Below the pieces are notes generated by a model that saw only the letters and a list, made by a program, of their open reading frames with translations, had not been told where the DNA came from and made no database searches. 34,564 nt of DNA from a bacterium (GTDB lineage Bacteria > Pseudomonadota > Alphaproteobacteria > Rhizobiales > Xanthobacteraceae): the NCBI GenBank assembly GCA_029946075.1, contig JAQSDT010000326.1, positions 1 to 34,564 of the forward strand, read 5' to 3'. The translations under genes and the position numbers were made by a program. Positions 7,612-16,220 of the stretch are shown in pieces (the first letter of the stretch is position 1; every line of letters starts with the position of its first letter).

Positions 7612-9698
7612 TTGCCGCCCTCGAAATGGATGGCCGCCGCGGCGATCTTCTTCGCGCCGGAACCGACGCCTTTAAATCGCAAGCTAACGTGCGTGGCGCT
7701 GTGCTCCCACGGCAGGGTGTCGCCGTTGTAGGTCGTTTTCGTGACGATACCGACCTTGTCTGACGCGGCCTGGTCGGTCGATTCGAGCGCCACCCGAACT
7801 TCCCAACTGCCTTCACAGGCCACGTCGATCGCCTTGAAGTCCTTCGATACAGCCGGACTGTCTGCGTCGAGATAAGGCACCCATAGTTCAGGCTCCGTCG
7901 CGTCATAAACCGGGCTGGCGCCAAGCCCGCCGAACACCTTGATCGCGTCGCCAGAGCGCAGATAAACCTTCTTGTTGAACACCACGGCGTCGTCGATATC
8001 GAACGCCTCGCCGTTGATCGCCGGCGTGTAGGTGCTCCACGCGCTGATCTTCGAGCCCGCGAAGAAGCTCAACACGAAAATCTCGTCGGCGAAAATGAGC
8101 CAGAATCGGCCTGCTGTCGGTTCGATCAGGCCGATTACGCGGCTGCGTTCCAGTGTCGATAGCGTCGCCAGTTTGGCGACGATCAGCGTGTCGATCGGGA
8201 TGCCGACGTCGGTCGTCGAAGCCGCGGTCGAAGCATCGCGCGAACGCAGCGAGCGCACCCCGCTCTCGTCAAGGTAAAACAGATCGCTGTCGCCGAAATT
8301 CGTCACGGACCGCGGGCTGCGGGTGCCGGTGTTCGGCAGCACCTGCGCCGGCTTGTTGAGATCCGGGTCGGGGTCGACGTACCAGATTTGAATCACGCGG
8401 GCCGCCAGCACGGCGATGTACTGCAGGTACTTCGCGATGGCCTGCAGCGCTTCCGATCCGGCGTATTCGGTCGACATGTCGATGAAGCCGGCGCCGACAT
8501 TCAGCGGCTCTGTCGCCTCTGTCTGAAAGCCGGTCGGCCGCCTGATGCCGGAAAAATTCAAGAACTCTTGATTGGCGACGTAGACCTTCGACCCGACGGT
8601 CTTCGCGAAGCTGCCGGATTGAAAGACGTTGCCCGGCGCGAGCCCGTTCGCGAGCACGACGCCGACACTCGGCGTCACCACCATGCCGTTCGCCAACGTG
8701 AACGCGACCGCGTAGCCGTTCGACCCCGTACCGGGATTGGCGGCCAGCAGGTTCACTTTATTGTCGACAACCGACGCCGTGTAATCCGGCACGCTGGCGT
8801 AGGTGTTGATCGAATCGGCGATGGCCTGCGCCGTCGCCGCATTGCTGGTCGTCCAGTCGACCGCTGCGGCCAGGATCGACACACCGTTGACCGTCAAGTC
8901 CGTGAGCGACGAATAGACCGCGTCGGCGCCGCCGGCGAATGCCGTGATGGCGGTAATGGACGTGTCACCGTTCAGCGTAACGACGGGCGAAAGACCGTTC
9001 ACAGCCGGGCCCGTGGCTGTCGCTACGATCGTGACGACGGCGCCGAGCGACGTCGCGGTGTATTCCGGCACTGACGAATAGCTGTTGACCGCTGAAGCGA
9101 CCGCAGCGGCCGACGTCGTGTTATCGCCGGTGTGCTGAACGGGCGCACCGATGATCGACACGCCGTTGACCTTGATATCGCCGAACGTGTTGACGATGCT
9201 CGCCGAGCCGCCGTTGATCGTGAACGACCCCGACGCGTGCGTAGCTGGCTGCAGCCCGCCGCCCGTCACGGTGAACGAAACGCGCGCCCGACCGTCCTGC
9301 CAGTCCGCGATCCGCGTGCCGTCGTAGAAGTGGTAGATCGTACCGTCGCCGAACTCGGCGACGACATAGATTTTCTTCTGGTACAGGTCGAAATTCAAAA
9401 TCCGGGTCAGCGGCGTCGTGCCGTCCGGGTGCTGCAGACGTTGATACGTCACGCCGCGCGGCATCGTCGGTGCAGCGCCATCGCCAAACACGTAAAGGCC
9501 GGAATTGTCGAACGCCAGGCCGATCGTCTGCGCTGCCGGCAGGGTGTAGGCATCCACAAAGGCGGGTCGCTGCTCGAACTCGCCGCCGCGCGTGATATGA
9601 CCATCGTTGGCGCGGATCGCCGAGCCACCAGGAAGCGCTTCAGCCATCCTGCGTGTGTCGAGGCCGCCTTTGATGTCGCGAAGCCAGATCGTACCCAT
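7608..9698 (-). CDS. Tail stabilisation / tubular-B-like protein (696 aa) with duplicated insert domain
   Basis: Likely the head-tail joining or tail tube protein below the adaptor, comparable in place to P22 gp10 or T7 gp12. The start MGTIWLRDIKGGLDTRRM resembles N-termini of this group (a strand, then a GGLDTR segment), and the body is rich in beta strands with propeller-like FGDGTIYHFYDG, FGDSDLFYLDESGVRS and IGLIEPTAGRFWLIF blocks. An insert at roughly residues 165-340 contains two related units, each with a VNGVSI strand, an Ala-rich helix (VASAVNSY / IADSINTY), VPEYTA or VPDYTA, and a strand. This looks like an internal duplication of a small surface domain. The ATG overlaps the adaptor stop by one base (TGATG), which excludes the longer in-frame extension upstream. 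It joins the acetyltransferase gene by a GTGA overlap. Confidence 0.78.
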   Translation of the reverse strand: MGTIWLRDIKGGLDTRRMAEALPGGSAIRANDGHITRGGEFEQRPAFVDAYTLPAAQTIGLAFDNSGLYVFGDGAAPTMPRGVTYQRLQHPDGTTPLTRILNFDLYQKKIYVVAEFGDGTIYHFYDGTRIADWQDGRARVSFTVTGGGLQPATHASGSFTINGGSASIVNTFGDIKVNGVSIIGAPVQHTGDNTTSAAAVASAVNSYSSVPEYTATSLGAVVTIVATATGPAVNGLSPVVTLNGDTSITAITAFAGGADAVYSSLTDLTVNGVSILAAAVDWTTSNAATAQAIADSINTYASVPDYTASVVDNKVNLLAANPGTGSNGYAVAFTLANGMVVTPSVGVVLANGLAPGNVFQSGSFAKTVGSKVYVANQEFLNFSGIRRPTGFQTEATEPLNVGAGFIDMSTEYAGSEALQAIAKYLQYIAVLAARVIQIWYVDPDPDLNKPAQVLPNTGTRSPRSVTNFGDSDLFYLDESGVRSLRSRDASTAASTTDVGIPIDTLIVAKLATLSTLERSRVIGLIEPTAGRFWLIFADEIFVLSFFAGSKISAWSTYTPAINGEAFDIDDAVVFNKKVYLRSGDAIKVFGGLGASPVYDATEPELWVPYLDADSPAVSKDFKAIDVACEGSWEVRVALESTDQAASDKVGIVTKTTYNGDTLPWEHSATHVSLRFKGVGSGAKKIAAAAIHFEGGK

Positions 9699-10402
9699 CA
9701 GCTCGGCGGCCTGTACTGCCCAACGAACATGCGCCGCGGCGGCTCGCAGCGACCGATGCCGAACATTTTGAACTGCCGGCGCGGCGTCAGGTGCGCCTTC
9801 AGTTTCGCCAGGCGGCGGTTCGCCAGGTTCAACGCGAACTTGCCGTGTTTGCTTTCCGGGTCGAGCTTCGCGGCGGCGTAGAGATAGACAAGCTGGCTGT
9901 CGAGATCCGCGCGATGCGCGTCGTCGACGAGCGGGTTCAGCCGCCTGATCCCCGTGACTTTGAAATAGCCCTCGAGATCGTCCGCGGTGCCGTTCGTGTC
10001 GGGAATCGGCCACACTTCGACCTGTTCGTTCTCGCCGATGCGCCAGCGACGAACGGGCCACGATCGTTGGTCAAGCTCGGTATCGTGCGAAGCATAGTGC
10101 CCGGGGTCGATGCCGGCATCCAACTCGCGCCACACGCCGCCATCCTTGACCTCGATCCGCTCGATGCGGTCGATATCGAAGTCGGCGCCGACGTCGTACA
10201 GGAACTGCCCGGCCTGAAGCTGGTAGTTCTTGCGCGTCCGCAGGTGCGGCCATGTGAAGTCATCCCACAGCCACTCTTGCGTGGACTGTAGCGCTTTGAC
10301 CTGTTTGTCGCGGACCTGGTTGTTGTGCGCCGGGTTCAGGGAAAGATGAAGCTCGGCGCGCAGATCGTCCAGCAGTTTAACTAGCGTCGATCCACGCGCC
10401 AT
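9698..10402 (-). CDS. Head-tail adaptor / gatekeeper-like protein (234 aa)
   Basis: A 234-residue protein with a helical N-terminus (LLDDLRAELHLSLNP), a central segment rich in aromatics (WLWDDFTWPHLRTRKNY) and a C-terminal helical region with basic residues (LANRRLAKLKAHLTPRR). Size, aromatic-rich centre and location directly before the large tail stabilisation gene fit the P22 gp4 / T7 gp11-type adaptor that binds below the portal. I believe it belongs to a DUF6682-like group of phage proteins, from memory. It ends in a one-base TGATG overlap with the next gene, and AAAGG lies about eleven bases upstream of the ATG. No peptidoglycan hydrolase motif was seen, unlike P22 gp4. Confidence 0.7.
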   Translation of the reverse strand: MARGSTLVKLLDDLRAELHLSLNPAHNNQVRDKQVKALQSTQEWLWDDFTWPHLRTRKNYQLQAGQFLYDVGADFDIDRIERIEVKDGGVWRELDAGIDPGHYASHDTELDQRSWPVRRWRIGENEQVEVWPIPDTNGTADDLEGYFKVTGIRRLNPLVDDAHRADLDSQLVYLYAAAKLDPESKHGKFALNLANRRLAKLKAHLTPRRQFKMFGIGRCEPPRRMFVGQYRPPS

Positions 10403-10416
10403 CGCTCAAGCACCTT

Positions 10417-10902
10417 TCAGCCGAACAGGTTCGTATCGCCTTCCGGCTTGCCGCCGTCGGTTTCGCCGATACCATCGTTGATATCGTCGCCGACGCCTTC
10501 GTCCGCTTCCTGCGCTTCAGTCTGCGCCTCGATCTCTGCCGGAGCTTCGGCCACTGCCGGCGACGGAGACTTCGCGCTCAAGCGCCCGGTCGCCTTGAAG
10601 AAGCTATCGTCCAGCTCGAGTTCGTCGAGCGTTTCGAACACGCGAGCCGCGACGCCGGGAAACATCGTTTCGACGATCGGCGTCTGCGTGTTGGGGACTT
10701 TGGCGCCGCCATAGATGGCGCCGAGCCGTGCGCGCTCTTCGCGGTTCGACCGCTTCACGTCGCCGATCGGTTCGATGTCGTTGACGGACTCGTCGCCGTG
10801 GATGGCGCGCAGCACGGCGATCTCGGCAGCCGTAACAGCGAATTTCGGGATGGTGTTGCCGTTGTCGCCTCCGAGCGACAGCATGATATTGGCGATCTGC
10901 AT
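10417..10902 (-). CDS. Head-module protein (161 aa), hypothetical
   Basis: The first ~110 residues form a compact domain (FAVTAAEIAVLRAIHGDESV, then KRSNREERARLGAIYGG). The remainder is an acidic Ala/Glu-rich tail ending GDTNLFG, so the protein is two-part: folded N-terminus, disordered acidic C-terminus. Proteins of this style sit after the capsid genes in many podoviruses, but I do not know a function. The ATG has CGGAG six bases upstream, a strong site. The gene lies between a stable RNA hairpin at 10936-10961 and the adaptor gene, with a 14-base gap to the latter. Confidence 0.75.
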   Translation of the reverse strand: MQIANIMLSLGGDNGNTIPKFAVTAAEIAVLRAIHGDESVNDIEPIGDVKRSNREERARLGAIYGGAKVPNTQTPIVETMFPGVAARVFETLDELELDDSFFKATGRLSAKSPSPAVAEAPAEIEAQTEAQEADEGVGDDINDGIGETDGGKPEGDTNLFG

Positions 10903-10935
10903 GGTAACTCCGGGTCAGGTGGGTTTGCGGTTGGC

Positions 10936-10961
10936 GAGACGCGGCCCGTAGGCCGCGCCTC
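10936..10961 (-). other. Strong RNA hairpin between two head genes
   Basis: Two 11-base arms (10936-10946 and 10951-10961) pair completely, one pair being G-U when read as minus-strand RNA, around a four-base loop. There is no T-tract on the minus side, so it is not a standard terminator. It lies in the 86-base gap after the decoration-like gene and is a candidate mRNA 3' stabiliser or processing element that adjusts expression between head genes. Confidence 0.5.
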
Positions 10962-10988
10962 TATATGAGCAGGCCGTAGCCCGCCCTG

Positions 10989-11675
10989 TTAAATGACGCC
11001 GTCGGCGGACTTCGTCTTGCGGATGCGGATGTTCAGGAAGCCGCTGCCTTCTGCGAACGCGGTGACACTCGCCGCTTCGACCGAGAGCGTGCTTTCCGGC
11101 GTCAACGTGTTGTTGGCGGTGATATCCGACCCCATCGCGATAGCCTTGCCGAGAGGCGTGGCAGCGGCCGACGTCAGAGCGATCGTGCCGCCCGTGACGT
11201 TGGTGGTGTCGATTTCGAGGTTCAGCGTCGCCAGCTTCGAGCCGGTCGTGACCGGCTGCGTGACGACGTACTCCCAATACTCGATCTTGCCGTAGACACC
11301 CGGCCGGATGTCGGTCACGACGTCGCCTGCGCCGGTAATGGCGGCAAGGAACACCGGGATCTGCAGCATGATGACGTCGTTGCCGTCCTGCTGATCGACG
11401 TTCAGTTCGACTTTCGTGCCGATCGGCCAGGTGGCGCCCGTGCTGTTGGTCAGCGTAATCAGCGACGCACCGAACGACATCGAAATCTTCGAGTCGGATT
11501 CGAGATACTTGTCGTTGTCGTTCAGCATCACGTAGCTGCCGGTGCCTTTCAGGCCAGCAGTGAACGACTTCTGCGAAGTGCCGGACGGATACGCGAGATC
11601 GACGGTGGCCGAGTTCGCGACTGCGGCGCCGAGAGTGATCGAGGTACGGCCCGATCGGTTAATCAACTGAGACAT
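10989..11675 (-). CDS. Capsid decoration-like / head protein (228 aa)
   Basis: A beta-rich protein dominated by Thr, Ser, Gly and Ala strands, with no enzyme motif. It begins MSQLINRSGRTSITLGAA and ends with RIRKTKSADGVI. Its position directly after the major capsid gene and its size suggest a head decoration or capsid-stabilising protein; a minor tail protein is the main alternative. AGGA lies eight bases before the ATG. It is flanked on both sides by stable RNA hairpins (11715-11734 upstream, 10936-10961 downstream), an arrangement that would let its transcript level be set apart from its neighbours. Confidence 0.72.
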   Translation of the reverse strand: MSQLINRSGRTSITLGAAVANSATVDLAYPSGTSQKSFTAGLKGTGSYVMLNDNDKYLESDSKISMSFGASLITLTNSTGATWPIGTKVELNVDQQDGNDVIMLQIPVFLAAITGAGDVVTDIRPGVYGKIEYWEYVVTQPVTTGSKLATLNLEIDTTNVTGGTIALTSAAATPLGKAIAMGSDITANNTLTPESTLSVEAASVTAFAEGSGFLNIRIRKTKSADGVI

Positions 11676-11714
11676 TTCGGTGTTCCTTGCTCTAACGAGC
11701 TTGAATTTGCGGAA

Positions 11715-11734
11715 GCGGGCGCCGAAGCGCCCGC
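11715..11734 (-). terminator. UUCG-loop hairpin after the major capsid gene (leaky terminator or stabiliser)
   Basis: Read on the minus strand, an 8-bp perfect stem GCGGGCGC / GCGCCCGC closes a TTCG tetraloop, one of the most stable RNA hairpins. It begins 18 bases after the capsid stop codon. The following bases (TTCCGCAAATTC) do not form a T-run, so full termination is unlikely; partial termination or protection of the capsid mRNA 3' end fits better. Confidence 0.5.
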
Positions 11735-11751
11735 CGATGTATCACGACGTC

Positions 11752-12831
11752 TTACGCGATATCATACACCGCAGACGTGTTCAGCTGCTTCGCGACCAGC
11801 ACGCCGGTCATCGAAAGACCGTTGTACATGACCATGCGGTCATACGGCCGTGCCGGGTTGTGCTTCTTCATGCGGTTGCCGTCCATGTAGAGCAGCCGCA
11901 GGCCGGTCTTGCTCATGTCGATGACGTACATACGCTTCGCCAGGCTGAGATCGTCGAGCGTCGGGTCCCACTCGATCGGGGTACCCTTCCATTCGAGGCT
12001 GCCCTGCGAACCGTCGACCGTGCCTTTCAGGCCGGTCATGGTGTAGTAGCCGTTCGCGCGCATTTCCTTCCGGTAGCCCGCAATGAAGTCCGAGCCGGCG
12101 AACAGCTTGTACTTCGTCGTGCCCTTGCGGTACTTCGAAAGCTGCAGCCACTCCTTCTCGAGAAACTCGATCAGAGCGCCGCCGCTGGCGGTGTTGACGG
12201 TGATCGCACCTTGGAAGCCCGCGATGCCGTTCGCCACGGTCGCAGCGCGGTTGCGCCACCACGAGTTCGCCACGCGCGACAGGCTGCCGGTCGAGCCGAC
12301 GGTCGGCGAATCGAGGATGATCGACTGAATGCCGGCGATGGCCTTCGCGTCGGTCGAACCGTCACCGTGGATCAGCCGATCCAGGCTGAAGGCGTAGTCC
12401 TCGCCGAGAATTTCGTTCTTCTCGTCGAGCAGGTTCGCCAACGCGTGCTCTTCGCGGCCGTCCATCGCGTTCGTCGACTGATCGGCGCCGTCTTCGGTCA
12501 CGTTGATGCCATCGACCTTCAGCTCGGTCATGGTGACAACGGTGCCCATGAAGTGCTCACGCCACTGGAACTTGGCGCGCTTGGTGCCGGTCGGGTTGTA
12601 GTAGGAAAGCTGGTCGTCGCCGCTGTAGCCCGCCAGCGTGCCGCCGCCCTGCCCCGCCTTGACGGCGAAGCTGACGTAGTCCTTGCCACCGTTGAACTTG
12701 CCGGCCGCGGCGTTGAACGCCTGCAACATCGGCTTGTTCGTGATGTTCTGCGCCCAAACCTTACCCTTGTCGATGTAGTTTTCGAGCGCAGCGTTGTTGA
12801 TATTCGCGATTTCGTCGGCAGTGAAAGCCAT
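11752..12831 (-). CDS. Major capsid protein (359 aa)
   Basis: Probable shell protein of the head. The 359-residue length is in the range of podovirus coat proteins, and the gene lies directly downstream of the scaffold-like gene in the order portal, scaffold, coat, as in T7- and P22-type genomes. The sequence opens MAFTADEIANINNAALENY and contains a central block (KRAKFQWREHFMGTVVTMTE) and a C-terminal beta-rich part (KRMYVIDMSKTGLRLLYMDG) typical in style of phage major capsid proteins. Assignment rests on length, gene order and overall similarity to proteins I remember as capsid proteins. It is followed by a UUCG hairpin. Codon use is like its neighbours. Confidence 0.85.
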   Translation of the reverse strand: MAFTADEIANINNAALENYIDKGKVWAQNITNKPMLQAFNAAAGKFNGGKDYVSFAVKAGQGGGTLAGYSGDDQLSYYNPTGTKRAKFQWREHFMGTVVTMTELKVDGINVTEDGADQSTNAMDGREEHALANLLDEKNEILGEDYAFSLDRLIHGDGSTDAKAIAGIQSIILDSPTVGSTGSLSRVANSWWRNRAATVANGIAGFQGAITVNTASGGALIEFLEKEWLQLSKYRKGTTKYKLFAGSDFIAGYRKEMRANGYYTMTGLKGTVDGSQGSLEWKGTPIEWDPTLDDLSLAKRMYVIDMSKTGLRLLYMDGNRMKKHNPARPYDRMVMYNGLSMTGVLVAKQLNTSAVYDIA

Positions 12832-12849
12832 CGTTCAAAACCCTGATGT

Positions 12850-13869
12850 TTAGCCCGTCGCCTGCCGCCGATTGGCCCGAACGATGTCGAGCGTGTTCTG
12901 CGGTTTTTCGCGTTGGGCCGATCCAGTGACTGTGCCGCCTGTCACGGGCTTGATCGCGGGTCGCTTCTGCTGCGGGCTCGGTACGGCTGCCGGCGCCTTG
13001 AACGTCTTGTTCACGGCGTCATAGGCCTTTTTGAGCTGCGCCTGAACGCCGGCCTTGTCTTTAGGCTTGCCTTCAGTCTGCTGAAGATACGCGACTTCCC
13101 GTTGAAGCAGCGGATACTTGGCTTCGAAATTCGGGTCTTTCGCCTTCCGGTCGCTCTCCCAAGCCATCGCCGTAGAAACGAGTTCCTGTACGGCGGCCGT
13201 TGTCGTCTGTCGCTGACGACGCTGGTCCTCGAATCCTTGGCGCGCCTCGTGCGAAGTTGCCTTCGCGCGCTCGCGGGCCAATTCCATGCCGATATCGACG
13301 GTGATCTCGCCTTTATCGACGCGGGCCTTGATATCTTCCGGCATCACTTCGCCGGCGCGAGTCAAGAGATCCTGAAGCCACGGCTTCAATTCCGCAAAGG
13401 CGCCAGGCGCATCGATCTTCGCTCGCGCGAAGGTGTGCAACGCGTTGGCAGCCTCTTCGGAAGTCAGATTGTTTTCGTCGAGATAGCTCTGGATGTTGTT
13501 GAAGCGTCCAGCGTCTTCACGAAACGAATCTCGCTGGCGAACCAGCGTCTGAAACCGAGGGTGCTTGTGGAACGGAACATCCGAGAAGTTCTCGTCGTCC
13601 GGTCCGGTCGGGAGAGGCTTGCCGTCAGGCCCAAGAGCCGGTTCGGTGCCATCGGCTGACGAGGCCGCCGCTTCGGGCTCTACTCGGTCTTTGACCACGT
13701 CGCGAACGACGCCAAGCAGGCCTTCATCGTTATCGTCGGTTTGCGCGGCGGATGATTCCGCGACTGCGCCGTCGACGTCGTTGCCGATCGTCTCAAGCGC
13801 TGCATCCGGGTTTTGGCTGGTGGACGATTCCAGCTCTTCGATATCGTCCGTTTGGTTAGTCAGAGGCAT
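12850..13869 (-). CDS. Capsid scaffolding protein (339 aa)
   Basis: An acidic, Glu/Asp/Ala-rich N-terminal ~100 residues precede a long helical, charged middle (FEDQRRQRQTTTAAVQELV and similar) and a basic Pro-rich C-terminus ending VRANRRQATG. Acidic-disordered, coiled-coil and basic C-terminal parts in this order are the hallmark of phage scaffolds, which assemble the procapsid and bind coat through the basic tail. The gene sits between portal and coat, the expected place. A good ribosome site (AGGGA, six-base spacer) precedes the ATG, and a sigma70-like promoter candidate lies 25-53 bases upstream in the 72-base gap after the portal gene. Confidence 0.85.
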   Translation of the reverse strand: MPLTNQTDDIEELESSTSQNPDAALETIGNDVDGAVAESSAAQTDDNDEGLLGVVRDVVKDRVEPEAAASSADGTEPALGPDGKPLPTGPDDENFSDVPFHKHPRFQTLVRQRDSFREDAGRFNNIQSYLDENNLTSEEAANALHTFARAKIDAPGAFAELKPWLQDLLTRAGEVMPEDIKARVDKGEITVDIGMELARERAKATSHEARQGFEDQRRQRQTTTAAVQELVSTAMAWESDRKAKDPNFEAKYPLLQREVAYLQQTEGKPKDKAGVQAQLKKAYDAVNKTFKAPAAVPSPQQKRPAIKPVTGGTVTGSAQREKPQNTLDIVRANRRQATG

Positions 13870-13893
13870 ACATATCCCTATGTTGCAGTGGTG

Positions 13894-13922
13894 TTTGTAT
13901 CTTGTGTATGTCGTAATATCAA
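13894..13922 (-). promoter_or_regulatory. Candidate sigma70-like promoter for scaffold and capsid genes
   Basis: On the minus strand, TTGATA (13922-13917; 5 of 6 to the -35 consensus) and TACAAA (13899-13894; 4 of 6 to the -10) are separated by exactly 17 bases. It lies in the 72-base AT-richer gap between portal and scaffold genes and would give the scaffold/capsid run extra transcription. The -10 context (TACACAAGATACAAAC) resembles that of the candidate at 24224-24252. Confidence 0.4.
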
Positions 13923-13941
13923 GCCATTTGGTACATAAAGC

Positions 13942-16218
13942 CTAAACGCGGTTGTTGCCGAGCGGCGCTTCGCTGCCCGGCTGGACTTCAGACGGGCCTT
14001 TCGCCGCGTTGTTTTTGCCCTCGCCGCCCTGCGCGGCCGGGTCGTTAACGGCGCCCGCGGCGCTCGGCTGCGCCGTCTGGTTCATCGACGCAATCGACGG
14101 GATGCCTTCCGCCACCGCGTCGGTAAGGTCCATCTTGTCGTCTAGCCGGCGCAGCGTTTCCCGGGCCAGCCAAAGCGGCTTGATCGAGCCCATCTGAATC
14201 AAGAGCGGCAGCATTTCCTTCCAGTTCTTGATCTCGAACGCCTGGTTGGGCTTGCCCATCGAACCGGCTTCGATTTCGAGGAAGACTTCGCCCGCGATGT
14301 CCGCAAGCGACAAATGCGGCCACACCGCGCCGGGGCCGGCTTGCGCCTTGACCGTCTCTTCCGACATTTCGCGAAGCAGGATCTGGCCGGCTGCGCGAGC
14401 GACGATCGTCATGAACCCGTCCAGATCGTCAATGCTTGAGCCGTCGGCTGTGTTCGTGGTGCCGGCCGAAATGGCGACTTCGGTCGCGCTCGAATTGGAC
14501 GTGCCGCCGAGCTGCGCTTCCTGCGCGCCGACGACGATCTGCGCATCCGCGAACGTCTCGTTGGTATCGTAAAGGTTCGGATCGACCCCGGGCACCGGCA
14601 TCGACTGAAACACGTCGGCCATCTTCGTTGCCGGATCGACATTCAAGCCGATGACGTCGAACGGCTTCATCTTTTTGAGCCGTTCCTGGTCTTCTTCCTC
14701 GATCGCGCCGTTCGGGAACACCCAACGCGGGCGCGCAGCTTCGCGGTGCTCGCGCTTGCCCTGGCGCGACCTGTTGTGCTCGTTTTGCATGTCGCGCAAC
14801 AGATAGACGTCTGACGGCGGATAAAGATCGTCTTCGTTCTCGACCTCGTTGAAGGTCAGCGCGTAGACGGGCCAGAAGTCCTCGACGAACACGTCCGGCG
14901 GCGCCGGTTCGCGCAGCCATTTGTGATAGCCTTCGGCGACGTAATAGACGAGCCCGCTCGGCTTGTCGTAGTGCTTCCACACACGAACAAGGCCCTCGCC
15001 GGGCTTGACGCTGCTGTGCTGACCGTCCTCGTCGAATGTCTCGCCAGCGATGTTCGCCGTCTCCTTGCCTTCGGCGTTGAACTTTGCGCAGTCCTTCAGG
15101 TCGACGCCGTCGAACAATTCGCGGACTTCGCCGAGCGTGTACTCGTACTCGACCGTAATGTGCCGCGCGCCGATGAAGCCGACGAGCGTCTTCGTCAGCA
15201 TGTCCGGAATGACTTTGGTCGAGCGCGGCCAATCGAAGATCAGGCCTTCACGAACCAAAATTTCCGGCTCGGCTTCGAGCGAAGCGATCGACGCCTGCAG
15301 TTCCGCCATTTCGGCGTCGGTGCTCTCGATCTCTCCGGACGCGACGTCTTCCGACAGCCGCGCCAGGTGATCGAGCCGAACCTTGGAATCGGCAAGATGG
15401 TCGGACAGCCCCGGGCGCGGGCCGTATTCCCGCTGAAAGCCAAGCTCGACATAGCCGACGCCAGTCGTGCAGGTCCGCCGCACGAGCTGCTTCGCCGCAG
15501 TCTTGAAGTCGACCGGCTTCTGCTCGCGCAAGGCCTTGGCGTACAGGATCTCTAGCGTCTTGCCGATTTTGTCGATCTGCTTCCGACGTTCCATACCCTG
15601 CTGAAAATCGGTCAGCAGTTCGTTCGCGGCGACCGCTTCCGGCGACGGCTGGTAGGGCTGCATGATCGGGTCGTCGAGCGGCGGGCCGCCGTTATGCCCG
15701 AGCAGGCCGGACGTCACGAACGGGTCTTGCGGCACGGAAGCAGCCGCGGCGACAACGGTCTGCTGCGCCTGCATGTGCGCGGCTTCGGCCATCGCATTCT
15801 GCTGCATCGCTTGCATTGCGAGCACGATCGACTGCGGGTCTTCATCCCACACGGCGAAGTCCAGCCGCTCGGCGCGTTTCGCCGTCGCTTTCGGGTTCTT
15901 CGCGTACAGCGTCGCCGTCTTCTGCTTGACGTGCCGGCCGGCGATATTGGCCTTGTAGTTGGTTTCGCTCCACGTCTCTTCGCGGCCGTACATCGCGACG
16001 AACATGTCTCGACGCATCCGCTTGAACGCCTTCGCGTGGAACGCCTTGTCGGCCTTGATCGTCTTGATGATCTTGGTGACGTGCGCCTTCAGCGCCTGGT
16101 CGGCGTCTTCCGTCTCTGGCGTTTCGTCCGGCTTCGGCGACCCGTCCTGTTCCATCGCGGGCAAGTCGGTATCGTCGGGGACGACGTTGGTCAGAGGCGC
16201 TTGTTCATCGAATGCCAT
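13942..16218 (-). CDS. Portal protein (P22-sized, 758 aa)
   Basis: Forms the dodecameric ring at the DNA vertex and the docking site for terminase and the tail. The 758-residue length is close to P22-type portals and much longer than lambda types. After an acidic disordered start there is a helical domain (KADKAFHAKAFKRMRRDMFVA), a Gln/Ala-rich region around residues 130-170, the helical DVYLLRDMQNEHNRSRQGKR block typical of P22-like portal stems, and a C-terminal Ala/Pro-rich tail. It begins two bases after the terminase gene ends, so terminase and portal are translationally close. The domain assignment is by order and recognisable portal style; no catalytic residues are expected. Confidence 0.9.
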   Translation of the reverse strand: MAFDEQAPLTNVVPDDTDLPAMEQDGSPKPDETPETEDADQALKAHVTKIIKTIKADKAFHAKAFKRMRRDMFVAMYGREETWSETNYKANIAGRHVKQKTATLYAKNPKATAKRAERLDFAVWDEDPQSIVLAMQAMQQNAMAEAAHMQAQQTVVAAAASVPQDPFVTSGLLGHNGGPPLDDPIMQPYQPSPEAVAANELLTDFQQGMERRKQIDKIGKTLEILYAKALREQKPVDFKTAAKQLVRRTCTTGVGYVELGFQREYGPRPGLSDHLADSKVRLDHLARLSEDVASGEIESTDAEMAELQASIASLEAEPEILVREGLIFDWPRSTKVIPDMLTKTLVGFIGARHITVEYEYTLGEVRELFDGVDLKDCAKFNAEGKETANIAGETFDEDGQHSSVKPGEGLVRVWKHYDKPSGLVYYVAEGYHKWLREPAPPDVFVEDFWPVYALTFNEVENEDDLYPPSDVYLLRDMQNEHNRSRQGKREHREAARPRWVFPNGAIEEEDQERLKKMKPFDVIGLNVDPATKMADVFQSMPVPGVDPNLYDTNETFADAQIVVGAQEAQLGGTSNSSATEVAISAGTTNTADGSSIDDLDGFMTIVARAAGQILLREMSEETVKAQAGPGAVWPHLSLADIAGEVFLEIEAGSMGKPNQAFEIKNWKEMLPLLIQMGSIKPLWLARETLRRLDDKMDLTDAVAEGIPSIASMNQTAQPSAAGAVNDPAAQGGEGKNNAAKGPSEVQPGSEAPLGNNRV

Positions 16219-16220
16219 CT

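Noticed and set aside
11680-12846. Plus-strand open frame of 388 codons opposite the major capsid gene
   Set aside because: It is antisense shadow of the capsid gene, with His/Arg/Val-rich composition and no ribosome site or motif.
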